Source: an uncultured Faecalibacterium sp. (lineage in GTDB: Bacteria > Bacillota > Clostridia > Oscillospirales > Ruminococcaceae). Taken from it: a DNA stretch of 12,074 nucleotides. Numbering within the stretch: the stretch's first letter is position 1; every line of letters begins with the position of its first letter. This document shows, in pieces, positions 6,038-12,074 of this stretch. The notes below the pieces were generated by a model. It was not told the DNA's origin. It worked only from the letters and a program-made list of their open reading frames with translations, and ran no database searches. The stretch is from assembly GCA_900772565.1 (NCBI GenBank), contig CAAHET010000063.1, forward strand, positions 1 through 12,074. Reading direction: 5' to 3'. Made by a program: the position numbers and the translations under genes.

Positions 6038-6478
6038 ATGACGATCGCAATTCTTGCCCACGATTCCCGCAAAGAACTGGCCCTGCAATTCTGTACCGCT
6101 TACAGTGCCATCCTTTCCCGCAATAATGTTATCGCCACCGGTACCACCGGCCGGATGCTTGCGCAGACCACCGGTCTGCCGGTGCACTGCTACCTCTCCG
6201 GTAAGCTGGGCGGTGTGCAGCAGATCACCTCCCGCGTTGCCTGCGATGAGGTGGATCTGGTGCTGTTCTTCCGCGACCCGCTGAAGGCCGATGCCGCCAG
6301 CCTGACCGAGCAGAATCTGCTGCGTTTGTGCGATATGCACAGCGTCCCTATTGCCACCAACATTGCTACCGCAGAGGTGCTGCTGCGTGGTTTAGATCAG
6401 GGAGATCTGGACTACCGCGAGGGGATGCACCCGGCTTTGATTGAGCCGATCCCCGTTGTACAGGCCCGTGCCGTGTAA
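6038..6478 (+). CDS. Methylglyoxal synthase family protein, catalytic residues substituted
   Basis: A 146-residue protein spanning a whole MGS-like domain; active members convert dihydroxyacetone phosphate to methylglyoxal and phosphate. Aligned without gaps to the E. coli enzyme from memory (offset 11), it keeps H8-D9 and K12, the phosphate-binding TGTTG (34-38), SG (54-55) and the aspartate in FFRDPL (D80). It lacks the catalytic-base aspartate: the usual GGDQQ reads GGVQQ (V60, codon GTG, for E. coli D71). The equivalents of H98 and D101 are A87 and T90, and the preceding P is K56. The frame is intact and well conserved in style, so this looks like a changed function rather than a decayed gene. 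An allosteric or sensory role is possible, as in the related MGS-like domain of carbamoyl-phosphate synthase. The ATG has AAAGGAG ten bases upstream. Automated annotation would likely call it mgsA; I withhold the symbol. Confidence 0.88.
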   Translation: MTIAILAHDSRKELALQFCTAYSAILSRNNVIATGTTGRMLAQTTGLPVHCYLSGKLGGVQQITSRVACDEVDLVLFFRDPLKADAASLTEQNLLRLCDMHSVPIATNIATAEVLLRGLDQGDLDYREGMHPALIEPIPVVQARAV

Positions 6479-6514
6479 GCGTTTATTTTGTGTGTTACTT
6501 TGTGTATAGAGGGA

Positions 6515-6556
6515 AAAAAGGAGCTATCGCAGCGTGTTGTGCGATAGCTCCTTTTT
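6515..6556. terminator. Bidirectional terminator between convergent genes
   Basis: A perfect 17-bp inverted repeat (6515-6531 with 6540-6556; core GGAGCTATCGCA) has an 8-base loop. The outer arms are A5 and T5, giving a U-tract in both directions. It serves the methylglyoxal synthase homologue from the left and the PF06838 gene from the right. Confidence 0.92.
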
Positions 6557-6588
6557 GTTATAATGATATCTTGCCCGCAAGGCAAATA

Positions 6589-7857
6589 TTATGCCTGAAA
6601 GTATGCTTTCTGGACAGCCAGCAGCACACCGGCGCGGCTGGCTGCAAAGTTCAAGCCGCCCTGCAAGTAGCAGGTATAGGGGGCGCGCAGAGGACCATCG
6701 CAGGAAAGCTCAATGGTGCTGCCCTGCGTAAAGCTGCCGCTGGCCATGACTACCTCATCGGTGTAGCCCGGCTCCGGGCTGGGTTCCGGGGCAGCGTAGC
6801 TGTCCACGGGGCTGGCGGCCTGAATCCCCTGACAGAAGCCGATGAGCGCTTCTGCCGTACCGGCATCAAAGCAGGTGACGATATCGTTGTGATCCTCGCA
6901 GTAGCGCGGGATGGGCTTTTTGCCCAGCAGTTCCAGCATACACTGGGCGTAGATGGCGGTCTTGATGGCCTCGCACACCACGCCGGGGGCGTAGTAGAAG
7001 CCCAGATACATATCCCGGGGAGTCTCCAGCGTGCAGCCCAGTTCCTTGCCAAGGCCGGGGGCATTCAGGCGGTAAGCGCACAGCTCCACCAGATCCCTGC
7101 GTCCTACGATGTAGCCGCCGGTGGGGGCAATGCCGCCGCCGGGATTCTTGATTAGGCTGCCCACGGCGATATCTGCCCCCACCTGACAGGGCTCCTGCGT
7201 CTGGGTGAACTCGCCGTAGCAGTTGTCCACAAAGATGATGATCTCCGGGTTTGCGGCGCGGGCGGTATCGGCAATTTTGCGGATGGTGGCCAGATCAAAG
7301 GCGTTGCGCTGTAAATAGCCGCGGCTGCGCTGGATGTGGCATACCTTTGCGCCGGGGGCTTTCTGGGCGATCAGGTCGTAGTCCGGGGTGAAGTCGGCCT
7401 TGAGGGGAGCTTCATCATAGTTTACGCCGTAGTCCATCAGGGTGCCGGTGCCCTTGCCCTTGCCGTCCAGACCGATGACGCCCTCCAGCGTATCGTAGGG
7501 GCGGCCGGTAGCAGCCAGCAGGGTGTCCCCTGCCCGCAGCAAGCCAAACAGCGCCACCGCCAGCGTGTGGGTGCCGCTCTGGAACTGGCTGCGCACCAGC
7601 GCATCCTCTGCGCCCATGACCTGTGCAAAGATCTGTTCCAGCTTGGCGCGGCCAGTATCCCACAGACCGTAGCCGGTGGTGCCCAGCATATCGGTGGAGG
7701 ACATCTGGGTATCGGCAAAGGCCTTGAGCATTTTCAGCTGGTTAAAATCCCGGATCTCCTCCATTTGGCGGAAGTAGGGCTGGCACATCTCCATGGCCTT
7801 TTCGTCCAGTGCCAGCACCTCGGGCTTATAATCAAAAAAGTGGTTCAGAATCGACAT
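6589..7857 (-). CDS. PLP-dependent methionine gamma-lyase-like protein (aluminium resistance family, PF06838)
   Basis: A 422-residue protein of the Cys/Met metabolism PLP-enzyme superfamily, in the branch usually named methionine gamma-lyase family or aluminium resistance protein (B. subtilis YnbB type). Seen: GTTGYGLWDTGR (59-70), the cofactor-ring region VRSQFQSGTHTL (88-99), GRPYDTLEGV, the PLP-pyridine aspartate in IIIFVDNCYGEF (D211), and the likely Schiff-base lysine in GSLIKNPGGGIAPTGG (K237). The C-terminal PYTCYLQGGLNF is typical of the family. The true substrate is not well established, so C-S lyase activity is inferred. Start ATG 7857-7855 has AGGAAGGA (7879-7872), a rather long 14 bases upstream. 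The open frame runs on upstream to 8181 but overlaps the acetyltransferase and is not coding there. No clear promoter of its own was found, so it is likely the third gene after murD and the acetyltransferase. Confidence 0.9.
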   Translation of the reverse strand: MSILNHFFDYKPEVLALDEKAMEMCQPYFRQMEEIRDFNQLKMLKAFADTQMSSTDMLGTTGYGLWDTGRAKLEQIFAQVMGAEDALVRSQFQSGTHTLAVALFGLLRAGDTLLAATGRPYDTLEGVIGLDGKGKGTGTLMDYGVNYDEAPLKADFTPDYDLIAQKAPGAKVCHIQRSRGYLQRNAFDLATIRKIADTARAANPEIIIFVDNCYGEFTQTQEPCQVGADIAVGSLIKNPGGGIAPTGGYIVGRRDLVELCAYRLNAPGLGKELGCTLETPRDMYLGFYYAPGVVCEAIKTAIYAQCMLELLGKKPIPRYCEDHNDIVTCFDAGTAEALIGFCQGIQAASPVDSYAAPEPSPEPGYTDEVVMASGSFTQGSTIELSCDGPLRAPYTCYLQGGLNFAASRAGVLLAVQKAYFQA

Positions 7858-7896
7858 TATAACGTGATAGTTCCTTCCTGTTATTTTTGGGTTCTT

Positions 7897-7937
7897 GCAT
7901 TGCAATGCCAGCTCTTCCTTTCGGGAGAACTGGCATT
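7897..7937. repeat. Palindrome plus hairpin between the acetyltransferase and PF06838 genes
   Basis: GCATTGCAATGC (7897-7908) is a perfect 12-bp palindrome. Overlapping it, AATGCCAG (7904-7911) and CTGGCATT (7930-7937) form a perfect 8-bp stem with partial inner pairing around TTTC. Neither side has a T-tract, so it is not a standard terminator. It may be an operator, an mRNA processing or attenuation hairpin, or a separator of expression levels. Confidence 0.4.
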
Positions 7938-7954
7938 TTGCGTAAAAAGCTTTA

Positions 7955-8716
7955 TCATTTCTCGGGCACATAGCGGGCGTACTCGGCCTGCTTTGCAAAG
8001 CCGAGACGGCTATAAAACCGCACCCGCTCCGGTGCACAGAGGAATACCGGGTGCAAGCCTTCGGCGGCAAGGCTGTTTGCCATTTCCACAATGAGCCGCC
8101 CGCCGATACCCCTGCCCCGCAGCGGCTCTGCGGTCTGCCCACAGGCCATGTAGGCTTGCCCATTGCACAGGGCATAAGCACCCACGGTGCAGACGACTGT
8201 ACTTCCCCGCTCCAATGTCCACGCCACTGCCCTGCCCCGGCTGCGCTTTGTGCACAGTTCTGAGTAAAAGTCAGCCTGCCGGGTGGGGTCTGCGGGGTAA
8301 AGCGCCTGTGCCACCCGGGCGGCGGGCGCTTCCCGGCAGAGGGTCAGCTGCGCCCACAAAGCTTCGTCCACGGCGGGCAGGGGCAGCGGCCCAGCCTGCG
8401 GCAGACCGAACACGGTGAGGGTTTCTGCCTTGTGCCAGCCGTCCGGCGGCGGGCAGACGGCTTCGTCCAGAATGGCACTCTCGCACCCGCAGAAGGATAA
8501 AAAGTTTGCCAGCTCTGCGGGGTTAGCGTGCCCGGCCAGCCATGCCGTGCTGCCGGAAAGTTCCAGTGCCAGCGTAGAGCCGGCATAGAACCGCCACGGC
8601 TGGCTATTGCGAAAGAGCGCGCAGTCCAGCGGCAGCAGAGCGTCCAGCACTGGCAGACCCCGGCAGGCATTTGCGAACCGGGTGCAACGCTTTGCATCCT
8701 TTACCTGTGCGATCAC
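7955..8716 (-). CDS. GNAT-family N-acetyltransferase
   Basis: A 253-residue protein whose C-terminal ~100 residues form a GNAT domain: VVCTVGAYALCNGQAYMACG as the central strands, the acetyl-CoA pyrophosphate loop LRGRGIGGRLI (199-209), and the terminal RVRFYSRLGFAKQAEYA. The N-terminal 150 residues (FYAGSTLALELSGSTAWL, then a cysteine-containing LSFCGCES) are not recognised and may be a degenerate GNAT half, as in two-domain members. The substrate is unknown. The start GTG 8716-8714 overlaps the murD stop in GTGA, with no good Shine-Dalgarno, so translation probably depends on ribosomes finishing murD. Pairing with a peptidoglycan gene hints at, but does not prove, a cell-envelope or amino-sugar link. 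Confidence 0.85.
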   Translation of the reverse strand: MIAQVKDAKRCTRFANACRGLPVLDALLPLDCALFRNSQPWRFYAGSTLALELSGSTAWLAGHANPAELANFLSFCGCESAILDEAVCPPPDGWHKAETLTVFGLPQAGPLPLPAVDEALWAQLTLCREAPAARVAQALYPADPTRQADFYSELCTKRSRGRAVAWTLERGSTVVCTVGAYALCNGQAYMACGQTAEPLRGRGIGGRLIVEMANSLAAEGLHPVFLCAPERVRFYSRLGFAKQAEYARYVPEK

Positions 8717-10113
8717 TTGAGCGCGTTGACGATCTTTTTGAACTCGCGGCCGCGCACCTCAAAGTTGGGGTACAGGTCAAAAGAAGCACTTGCCGGGGAC
8801 AGGATGATGATGTCGCCGGGCTTTGCGGCGGCACGCGCCAGCTCTACGGCGTGCTGCATATTGTCTGCGTGCTGAATGGGCAGCACAGCCTCGTCAAAGC
8901 CGGGGCACTCCCGCACAGCCTGCTCGATGCGGGGACCGGTAGCGCCCATCAGCACCAAGTTCTTGACATGGGCGATGACCTCCGGTGCCAACGGCTCGTA
9001 GGGGATGTGCTTATCGTAGCCGCCCGCGATGAGGATGACCTTCTGGCCAAAGCTGCGCAGACCGGCAATGGTGCGGGTGGGGCTGGTGCCAATGGAATCG
9101 TTATAGTACAGCACGCCGTCCAAGGTGCGCACCGGCTCGATGCGGTGCTCCACACCGGTGAAGGTGCTGCCCACCTGACGGATGGCTTCTACAGGCACCT
9201 CGCCCCACACGGCAGCGGCAGCAGCCAGCAGGTTCTCGATGTTGTGCAGACCGCGCAGCTTGATATCCTTCTGGGCAAGGAAGGGCGTCACGACGCCATC
9301 CTCGGCCATGCAGAGCATCCCATCCTTGCGCAGGAAGGCACCGTTGTCGGTATCATGCAGGCGGGTAAACCAAACCTGCTTGCCCTTGCAGTCTGCCTGC
9401 ATGGAGCGGCTGATCTCGTTTTCATAGCCCAGCACGGCGCGGCAGGGCTGCTTTTGGTACAGCAGGATATTGCGCTTGGCATCGATGTATTCCTGCATAT
9501 CCTTGTGGTGGTCCAGGTGATTCGGGGTCACATTGGTGACCACCGCAATGTTGGGGCTTGTGTGCATACTGATCAGCTGGAAGCTGGACAGCTCCACCAC
9601 AGCTACATCCTCCGGGGACACCTCCGGCAGCATGGGCAGCAGCGCTGCGCCGATGTTGCCGCCCAGATGCACCTTGCGGCCTGCGGCCTCGTAGAACTTG
9701 GAGATGAGGGTGGTGGTGGTGGTCTTGCCGTCCGAGCCGGTCACTGCCACGATCTCGCAGGGGCAGAAGTCGAAGAACAGTTCCACCTCGCTGGTGACCA
9801 TGGTACCGGCAGCCATGGCATCCTGCAGGGGCTTTTCAAAGTACCCCACAAAGCCCGGGGTGCGCATGATGATATCCTGTCCCTTGAAGCCGTCCAGATA
9901 GTTTTCGCCAAGACTCAGGTCGATGCCCAGTTCCCGGATGGTGGCGGCATAATCGCCAAAGTCCTCCACGCTCTTTTTCTGGTCGCACAGGGTCACATGA
10001 GCGCCCAGCTCCACAAACTCCTTGATGAGGGTCTTGTGGCTGACGCCAGCGCCGATAAAGGCGACCTTTTTGCCCTGAATAAGCTGGGCAAGCTTCTGCT
10101 GATCTTTCTGCAT
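8713..10113 (-). CDS. murD: UDP-N-acetylmuramoyl-L-alanine--D-glutamate ligase
   Basis: MurD adds D-glutamate to UDP-MurNAc-L-Ala with ATP in the cytoplasm, the second amino acid of the peptidoglycan stem. The 466-residue protein has all three Mur domains: an N-terminal Rossmann-like region (VAFIGAGVSH, 17-26), the ATP loop VTGSDGKTTT (124-133), VELSSFQL (173-180), NVTPNHLDHH (194-203) with the probable carbamylated lysine in DAKRN (K213), the domain-3 entry YYNDSIGTSPTRT, and the C-terminal SPASASFD and RGREFKKIV. Start ATG 10113-10111 has GAGGAGG ten bases upstream. It is outside the usual dcw cluster (no mraY, ftsW or murG beside it) and heads a - strand unit with an acetyltransferase and a PLP enzyme. 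Confidence 0.96.
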   Translation of the reverse strand: MQKDQQKLAQLIQGKKVAFIGAGVSHKTLIKEFVELGAHVTLCDQKKSVEDFGDYAATIRELGIDLSLGENYLDGFKGQDIIMRTPGFVGYFEKPLQDAMAAGTMVTSEVELFFDFCPCEIVAVTGSDGKTTTTTLISKFYEAAGRKVHLGGNIGAALLPMLPEVSPEDVAVVELSSFQLISMHTSPNIAVVTNVTPNHLDHHKDMQEYIDAKRNILLYQKQPCRAVLGYENEISRSMQADCKGKQVWFTRLHDTDNGAFLRKDGMLCMAEDGVVTPFLAQKDIKLRGLHNIENLLAAAAAVWGEVPVEAIRQVGSTFTGVEHRIEPVRTLDGVLYYNDSIGTSPTRTIAGLRSFGQKVILIAGGYDKHIPYEPLAPEVIAHVKNLVLMGATGPRIEQAVRECPGFDEAVLPIQHADNMQHAVELARAAAKPGDIIILSPASASFDLYPNFEVRGREFKKIVNALK

Positions 10114-10150
10114 AAAAACAGTTCCTCCTCTATAGGATCATGGTATAGCA

Positions 10151-10172
10151 CCGCGCCGCACGGGCAGCGCGG
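10151..10172 (-). repeat. GC-rich hairpin in the murD leader
   Basis: In the - strand transcript a 9-bp stem with one G-U pair (arms CCGCGCUGC and GCGGCGCGG) closes a CCGU loop. It lies between the predicted start site (about 10184) and the ribosome binding site (10130-10124). No T-tract follows, so it is not a terminator; it may stabilise the mRNA or modulate translation. Confidence 0.5.
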
Positions 10173-10190
10173 GAATCACTTTGCTGTACC

Positions 10191-10219
10191 ATTATAGTCC
10201 ATTTGCGCGCAATTGGCAA
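10191..10219 (-). promoter_or_regulatory. Promoter of the murD unit
   Basis: On the - strand TTGCCA (10219-10214), 17 bases, then a perfect TATAAT (10196-10191). The predicted leader is about 70 bases. Confidence 0.82.
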
Positions 10220-10272
10220 CGGAAAACCGCACAGTCTGCTTCAAAAAGCCCGGTAAATTCACAAAAAGGCAA

Positions 10273-10301
10273 TTGTTTTTTCTGCTGCTTTCTGCTACAC
10301 T
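10273..10301 (+). promoter_or_regulatory. Promoter of the substrate-binding lipoprotein gene
   Basis: TTGTTT (10273-10278), a 17-base spacer and TACACT (10296-10301), about 40 bases before the gene start. It is divergent from the murD promoter, with 53 bases between the two -35 boxes. Confidence 0.65.
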
Positions 10302-10339
10302 TGTCGTTGCAGAGCGTTTTTTGCCGTTTCTGCGCGAAG

Positions 10340-11935
10340 ATGAACGGAATGAGGTTATTCTTTTTGAAACGATGGTTGCGTTTTACCGCAGCGGTGCTGG
10401 CTGCTGCGTTTCTTTTTGCCCTGACCGGCTGCGGCAGCTCCACAAACTCTGCCAGCTTTACATGGTTCGTGGACAGCATCCCTGCAAATCTGGACCCGCA
10501 GGTGGCTTCCGGTGCGTCGGATGTCATCGCCTGTGAAAACCTGTACGGCACACTGGTACGCAAGGACCCGGACGGTGAACTTGTGCCGGGGCTCTGCGAG
10601 AAGTGGACGGTGTCCCCTGATGGACTGACCTACACCTTTACCCTGAAGGACGGCCTGACCTACGCAGCCGCCAAGGGTGCCGCCACTGAGTACGACATTA
10701 CCGCCGAGGACTTTGTGTTCGCCTTCCGGCGCATTTTCCGCGCCGATACCGCCTCGCCCTATGCGGTGGAGTTTTCCGCCATCCAGAACAGCGCCGCCGT
10801 GCTGGCGGGGCAGGCAGACGAAAGCAGTCTGGGCGTTTCGGCCAATGGGGCGTTGACGTTGGTGTTCCGGCTGAGCGAGCGGGACGACAACTTCTTAGCA
10901 AAGCTGGCCATGCCCGGTGCCGCCCCCTGTGACGAGACTTTTTTTGAGAGCACCCGGGGCACCTACGGGCTGACCGCCAAGACCACGCTTGCCAGCGGCA
11001 GCTTTTACCTGTATAACTGGACGACAAACGGCCTGTTTTTGCGCCGCACCGTGGAAAGCCCACTGGTCAGCAGTCTGCGTCTGGTGCAAGACACCAGCGG
11101 CAGCGGCAAGAGCGCAGCCCAGCTTATTGCCGACGGCAAATGCTCGGCAGCGCTGGATGAAAGCGGTGAAGCCACCAGCCTACAGACCGCAAGCTATTCC
11201 GACACCACATGGGCGCTGCTGTTCAACGCGGCAGAGGGGTCGGTGTTCCAGAACCAGCAGCTGCGGCAGGCGCTGGCCGGCATTGCCCGGGAAAACGCCG
11301 ATGTGCCCTCCAGCGGCCTGTACGCCGCCGCAAAGGGGCTTGTGCCGGAGGGATTGACCGTGGACGGACTGGACTACCGCGAGACTGCGGGAGATTCCCT
11401 GCCCACCATCCCGGAGTCAAAAGCCCTCTATCTGGCTGCCCGGCAGGGCATGGCTACCTCGGATTTTTCCGGCGTGACCCTGCTGCTGCCCAAGAACGCC
11501 GGGCTGGGCGAACTGGCCGACCAGATCAACAGCGCATGGCAGAAGGAGTGCTCCCTGTTCTTCTCGGTGGAAGAGGTGGAACAGGACGAGTTTGACGCCC
11601 GCATTGCCGCTGGGAAATACACCATCGCCCTTGCGCCCATCCGTGCCGAGGGCGGCAGCGTGTACCAGATGTTGCAGCAGTTCACCACCGCAGGCGGCAG
11701 CCTGACCGGCTATGCCGATACCGTTTATGCCGACCGACTGGCTTTGAGCGCACAGCAGACCGGCAAAGCCCGCTGTGCTCTGCTGGCGCAGTGCGAGCAG
11801 CAGTTACTGGAAAGCTGCACCGTGGTGCCCCTGATGGCGCAGCAGAAGCGTCTGCTGCTGGCAAGCGGCGTGCGGGACTTGGTATTCGACCCGTTTTTCC
11901 CGGTGCTGGACCTGACATGGGCCAAAATGAGCTGA
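10340..11935 (+). CDS. Oligopeptide-type ABC transporter substrate-binding lipoprotein (SBP family 5)
   Basis: A 531-residue exported lipoprotein. The signal has a basic start (MRLFFLKRWLRF), a hydrophobic core and the lipobox LTGC, with the lipidated cysteine encoded at 10430-10432. The mature part matches OppA/DppA-type binding proteins: an early FVDSIPANLDPQ, then ENLYGTLVRKDPDGELVPGL, the conserved SPDGLTYTFTLKDGLTY, and ITAEDFVFAFRRI. It would bind peptides or similar solutes on the outer face of the membrane. No permease or ATPase genes are adjacent; a tRNA follows, so it works with a transporter encoded elsewhere or as a sensor. Neither ATG 10340 nor ATG 10349 has a strong Shine-Dalgarno; 10349 would give the more typical signal peptide. 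An extension back to 10181 would run through the promoter and is rejected. Confidence 0.88.
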   Translation: MNGMRLFFLKRWLRFTAAVLAAAFLFALTGCGSSTNSASFTWFVDSIPANLDPQVASGASDVIACENLYGTLVRKDPDGELVPGLCEKWTVSPDGLTYTFTLKDGLTYAAAKGAATEYDITAEDFVFAFRRIFRADTASPYAVEFSAIQNSAAVLAGQADESSLGVSANGALTLVFRLSERDDNFLAKLAMPGAAPCDETFFESTRGTYGLTAKTTLASGSFYLYNWTTNGLFLRRTVESPLVSSLRLVQDTSGSGKSAAQLIADGKCSAALDESGEATSLQTASYSDTTWALLFNAAEGSVFQNQQLRQALAGIARENADVPSSGLYAAAKGLVPEGLTVDGLDYRETAGDSLPTIPESKALYLAARQGMATSDFSGVTLLLPKNAGLGELADQINSAWQKECSLFFSVEEVEQDEFDARIAAGKYTIALAPIRAEGGSVYQMLQQFTTAGGSLTGYADTVYADRLALSAQQTGKARCALLAQCEQQLLESCTVVPLMAQQKRLLLASGVRDLVFDPFFPVLDLTWAKMS

Positions 11936-11959
11936 CCGCAAATTTCGTGCGGAAAAGCC

Positions 11960-11988
11960 TTGACATTCCCGCCCTGCTTTGTTACAAT
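11960..11988 (+). promoter_or_regulatory. Promoter of the tRNA-Gly gene
   Basis: A perfect TTGACA (11960-11965), 17 bases and TACAAT (11983-11988) sit 12 bases before the tRNA's first base, the arrangement of a strong stable-RNA promoter. Confidence 0.88.
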
Positions 11989-12000
11989 AATGAAGCACTT

Positions 12001-12073
12001 GCAGGGTTAGCTCATCCGGTAGAGCGACTGCTTCCCAAGCAGTAGGCGGCGGGTTCGAGTCCCGTATCCTGCT
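12001..12073 (+). tRNA. tRNA-Gly (anticodon CCC)
   Basis: A full cloverleaf can be folded. The acceptor stem is GCAGGGT (12001-12007) with ATCCTGC (12066-12072), and the D stem is GCTC/GAGC. The anticodon stem is ACTGC/GCAGT around the loop TTCCCAA, with anticodon CCC at 12034-12036. The variable loop has 5 bases, and the T stem GCGGG/CCCGT encloses TTCGAGT. The discriminator base is T (12073), as expected for bacterial glycine tRNAs. The window ends one base later with C, so an encoded CCA cannot be judged. It reads GGG codons. Confidence 0.95.
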
Positions 12074-12074
12074 C

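Noticed and set aside
7858..8181. N-terminal extension of the PF06838 gene
   Set aside because: It would overlap the acetyltransferase in another frame and adds a sequence without family resemblance. The first family residues follow ATG 7857.
8671..10197. A 508-residue open frame on the + strand opposite murD
   Set aside because: Its composition is typical of an antisense frame (His/Gln/Leu/Gly-rich). MurD on the other strand is complete with all family motifs, promoter and ribosome binding site.
10181..10339. N-terminal extension of the lipoprotein
   Set aside because: It would place a long Cys/Phe-rich stretch before the signal peptide and run through its own predicted promoter. Lipoprotein signals begin close to the basic MRLFFLKRW segment.
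11936..11952. CCGCA/TGCGG hairpin as the lipoprotein gene's terminator
   Set aside because: The stem is only 5 bp and is followed by AAAA rather than a T-tract. Transcription may read into the tRNA region.

Overview
The window looks like chromosome from a fairly GC-rich Firmicute of the class Clostridia, probably a gut Oscillospiraceae/Faecalibacterium-type organism. This is inferred from roughly 60% GC coding sequence, strong GGAGG-type ribosome binding sites, textbook TTGACA/TATAAT promoters, T-rich rho-independent terminators and the protein families present. No species marker was available. The exception is the first ~200 bases, which are only about 35% GC and hold the tail of a peptidase S51 / PepE-like gene.

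Layout, left to right. (1) 2-181 (+): C-terminal 59 codons of the S51-like protein, followed by a hairpin terminator shared with the convergent gene. (2) 277-1707 (-): a radical SAM protein with a SPASM-like cysteine-rich tail, function unknown. 1876-2451 (-): a TetR-family regulator with its own promoter and terminator. The two genes share a bipartite sequence box in their upstream regions, so the regulator probably controls itself and the radical SAM gene. (3) 2722-5599 (+): a complete proline biosynthesis operon, proC-proB-proA, with a clear promoter and terminator. ProB is the short form without a PUA domain. (4) 5600-6037: a 438-base AT-rich gap with a terminator, a second terminator-like hairpin, and a strong promoter whose -35 box lies inside an inverted repeat. 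(5) 6038-6478 (+): a methylglyoxal synthase homologue that has lost several catalytic residues, including the catalytic-base aspartate. A bidirectional terminator separates it from the next block. (6) 10113 back to 6589 (-): murD, a GNAT-type acetyltransferase coupled to it by a GTGA overlap, and a PLP-dependent methionine gamma-lyase-like (PF06838) gene, probably one transcription unit from a TTGCCA-17-TATAAT promoter. (7) 10340-11935 (+): an oligopeptide-type substrate-binding lipoprotein with no permease or ATPase genes beside it. (8) 12001-12073 (+): tRNA-Gly(CCC) with a near-consensus promoter.

Most of the window is housekeeping: proline synthesis (glutamate to proline by ProB, ProA, ProC), peptidoglycan precursor synthesis (MurD) and a tRNA. 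The parts worth a second look are the TetR/radical SAM pair, the apparently catalytically dead methylglyoxal synthase homologue with its structured upstream region, and several palindromes in leaders. I saw no CRISPR array, insertion sequence, phage gene or defence system.
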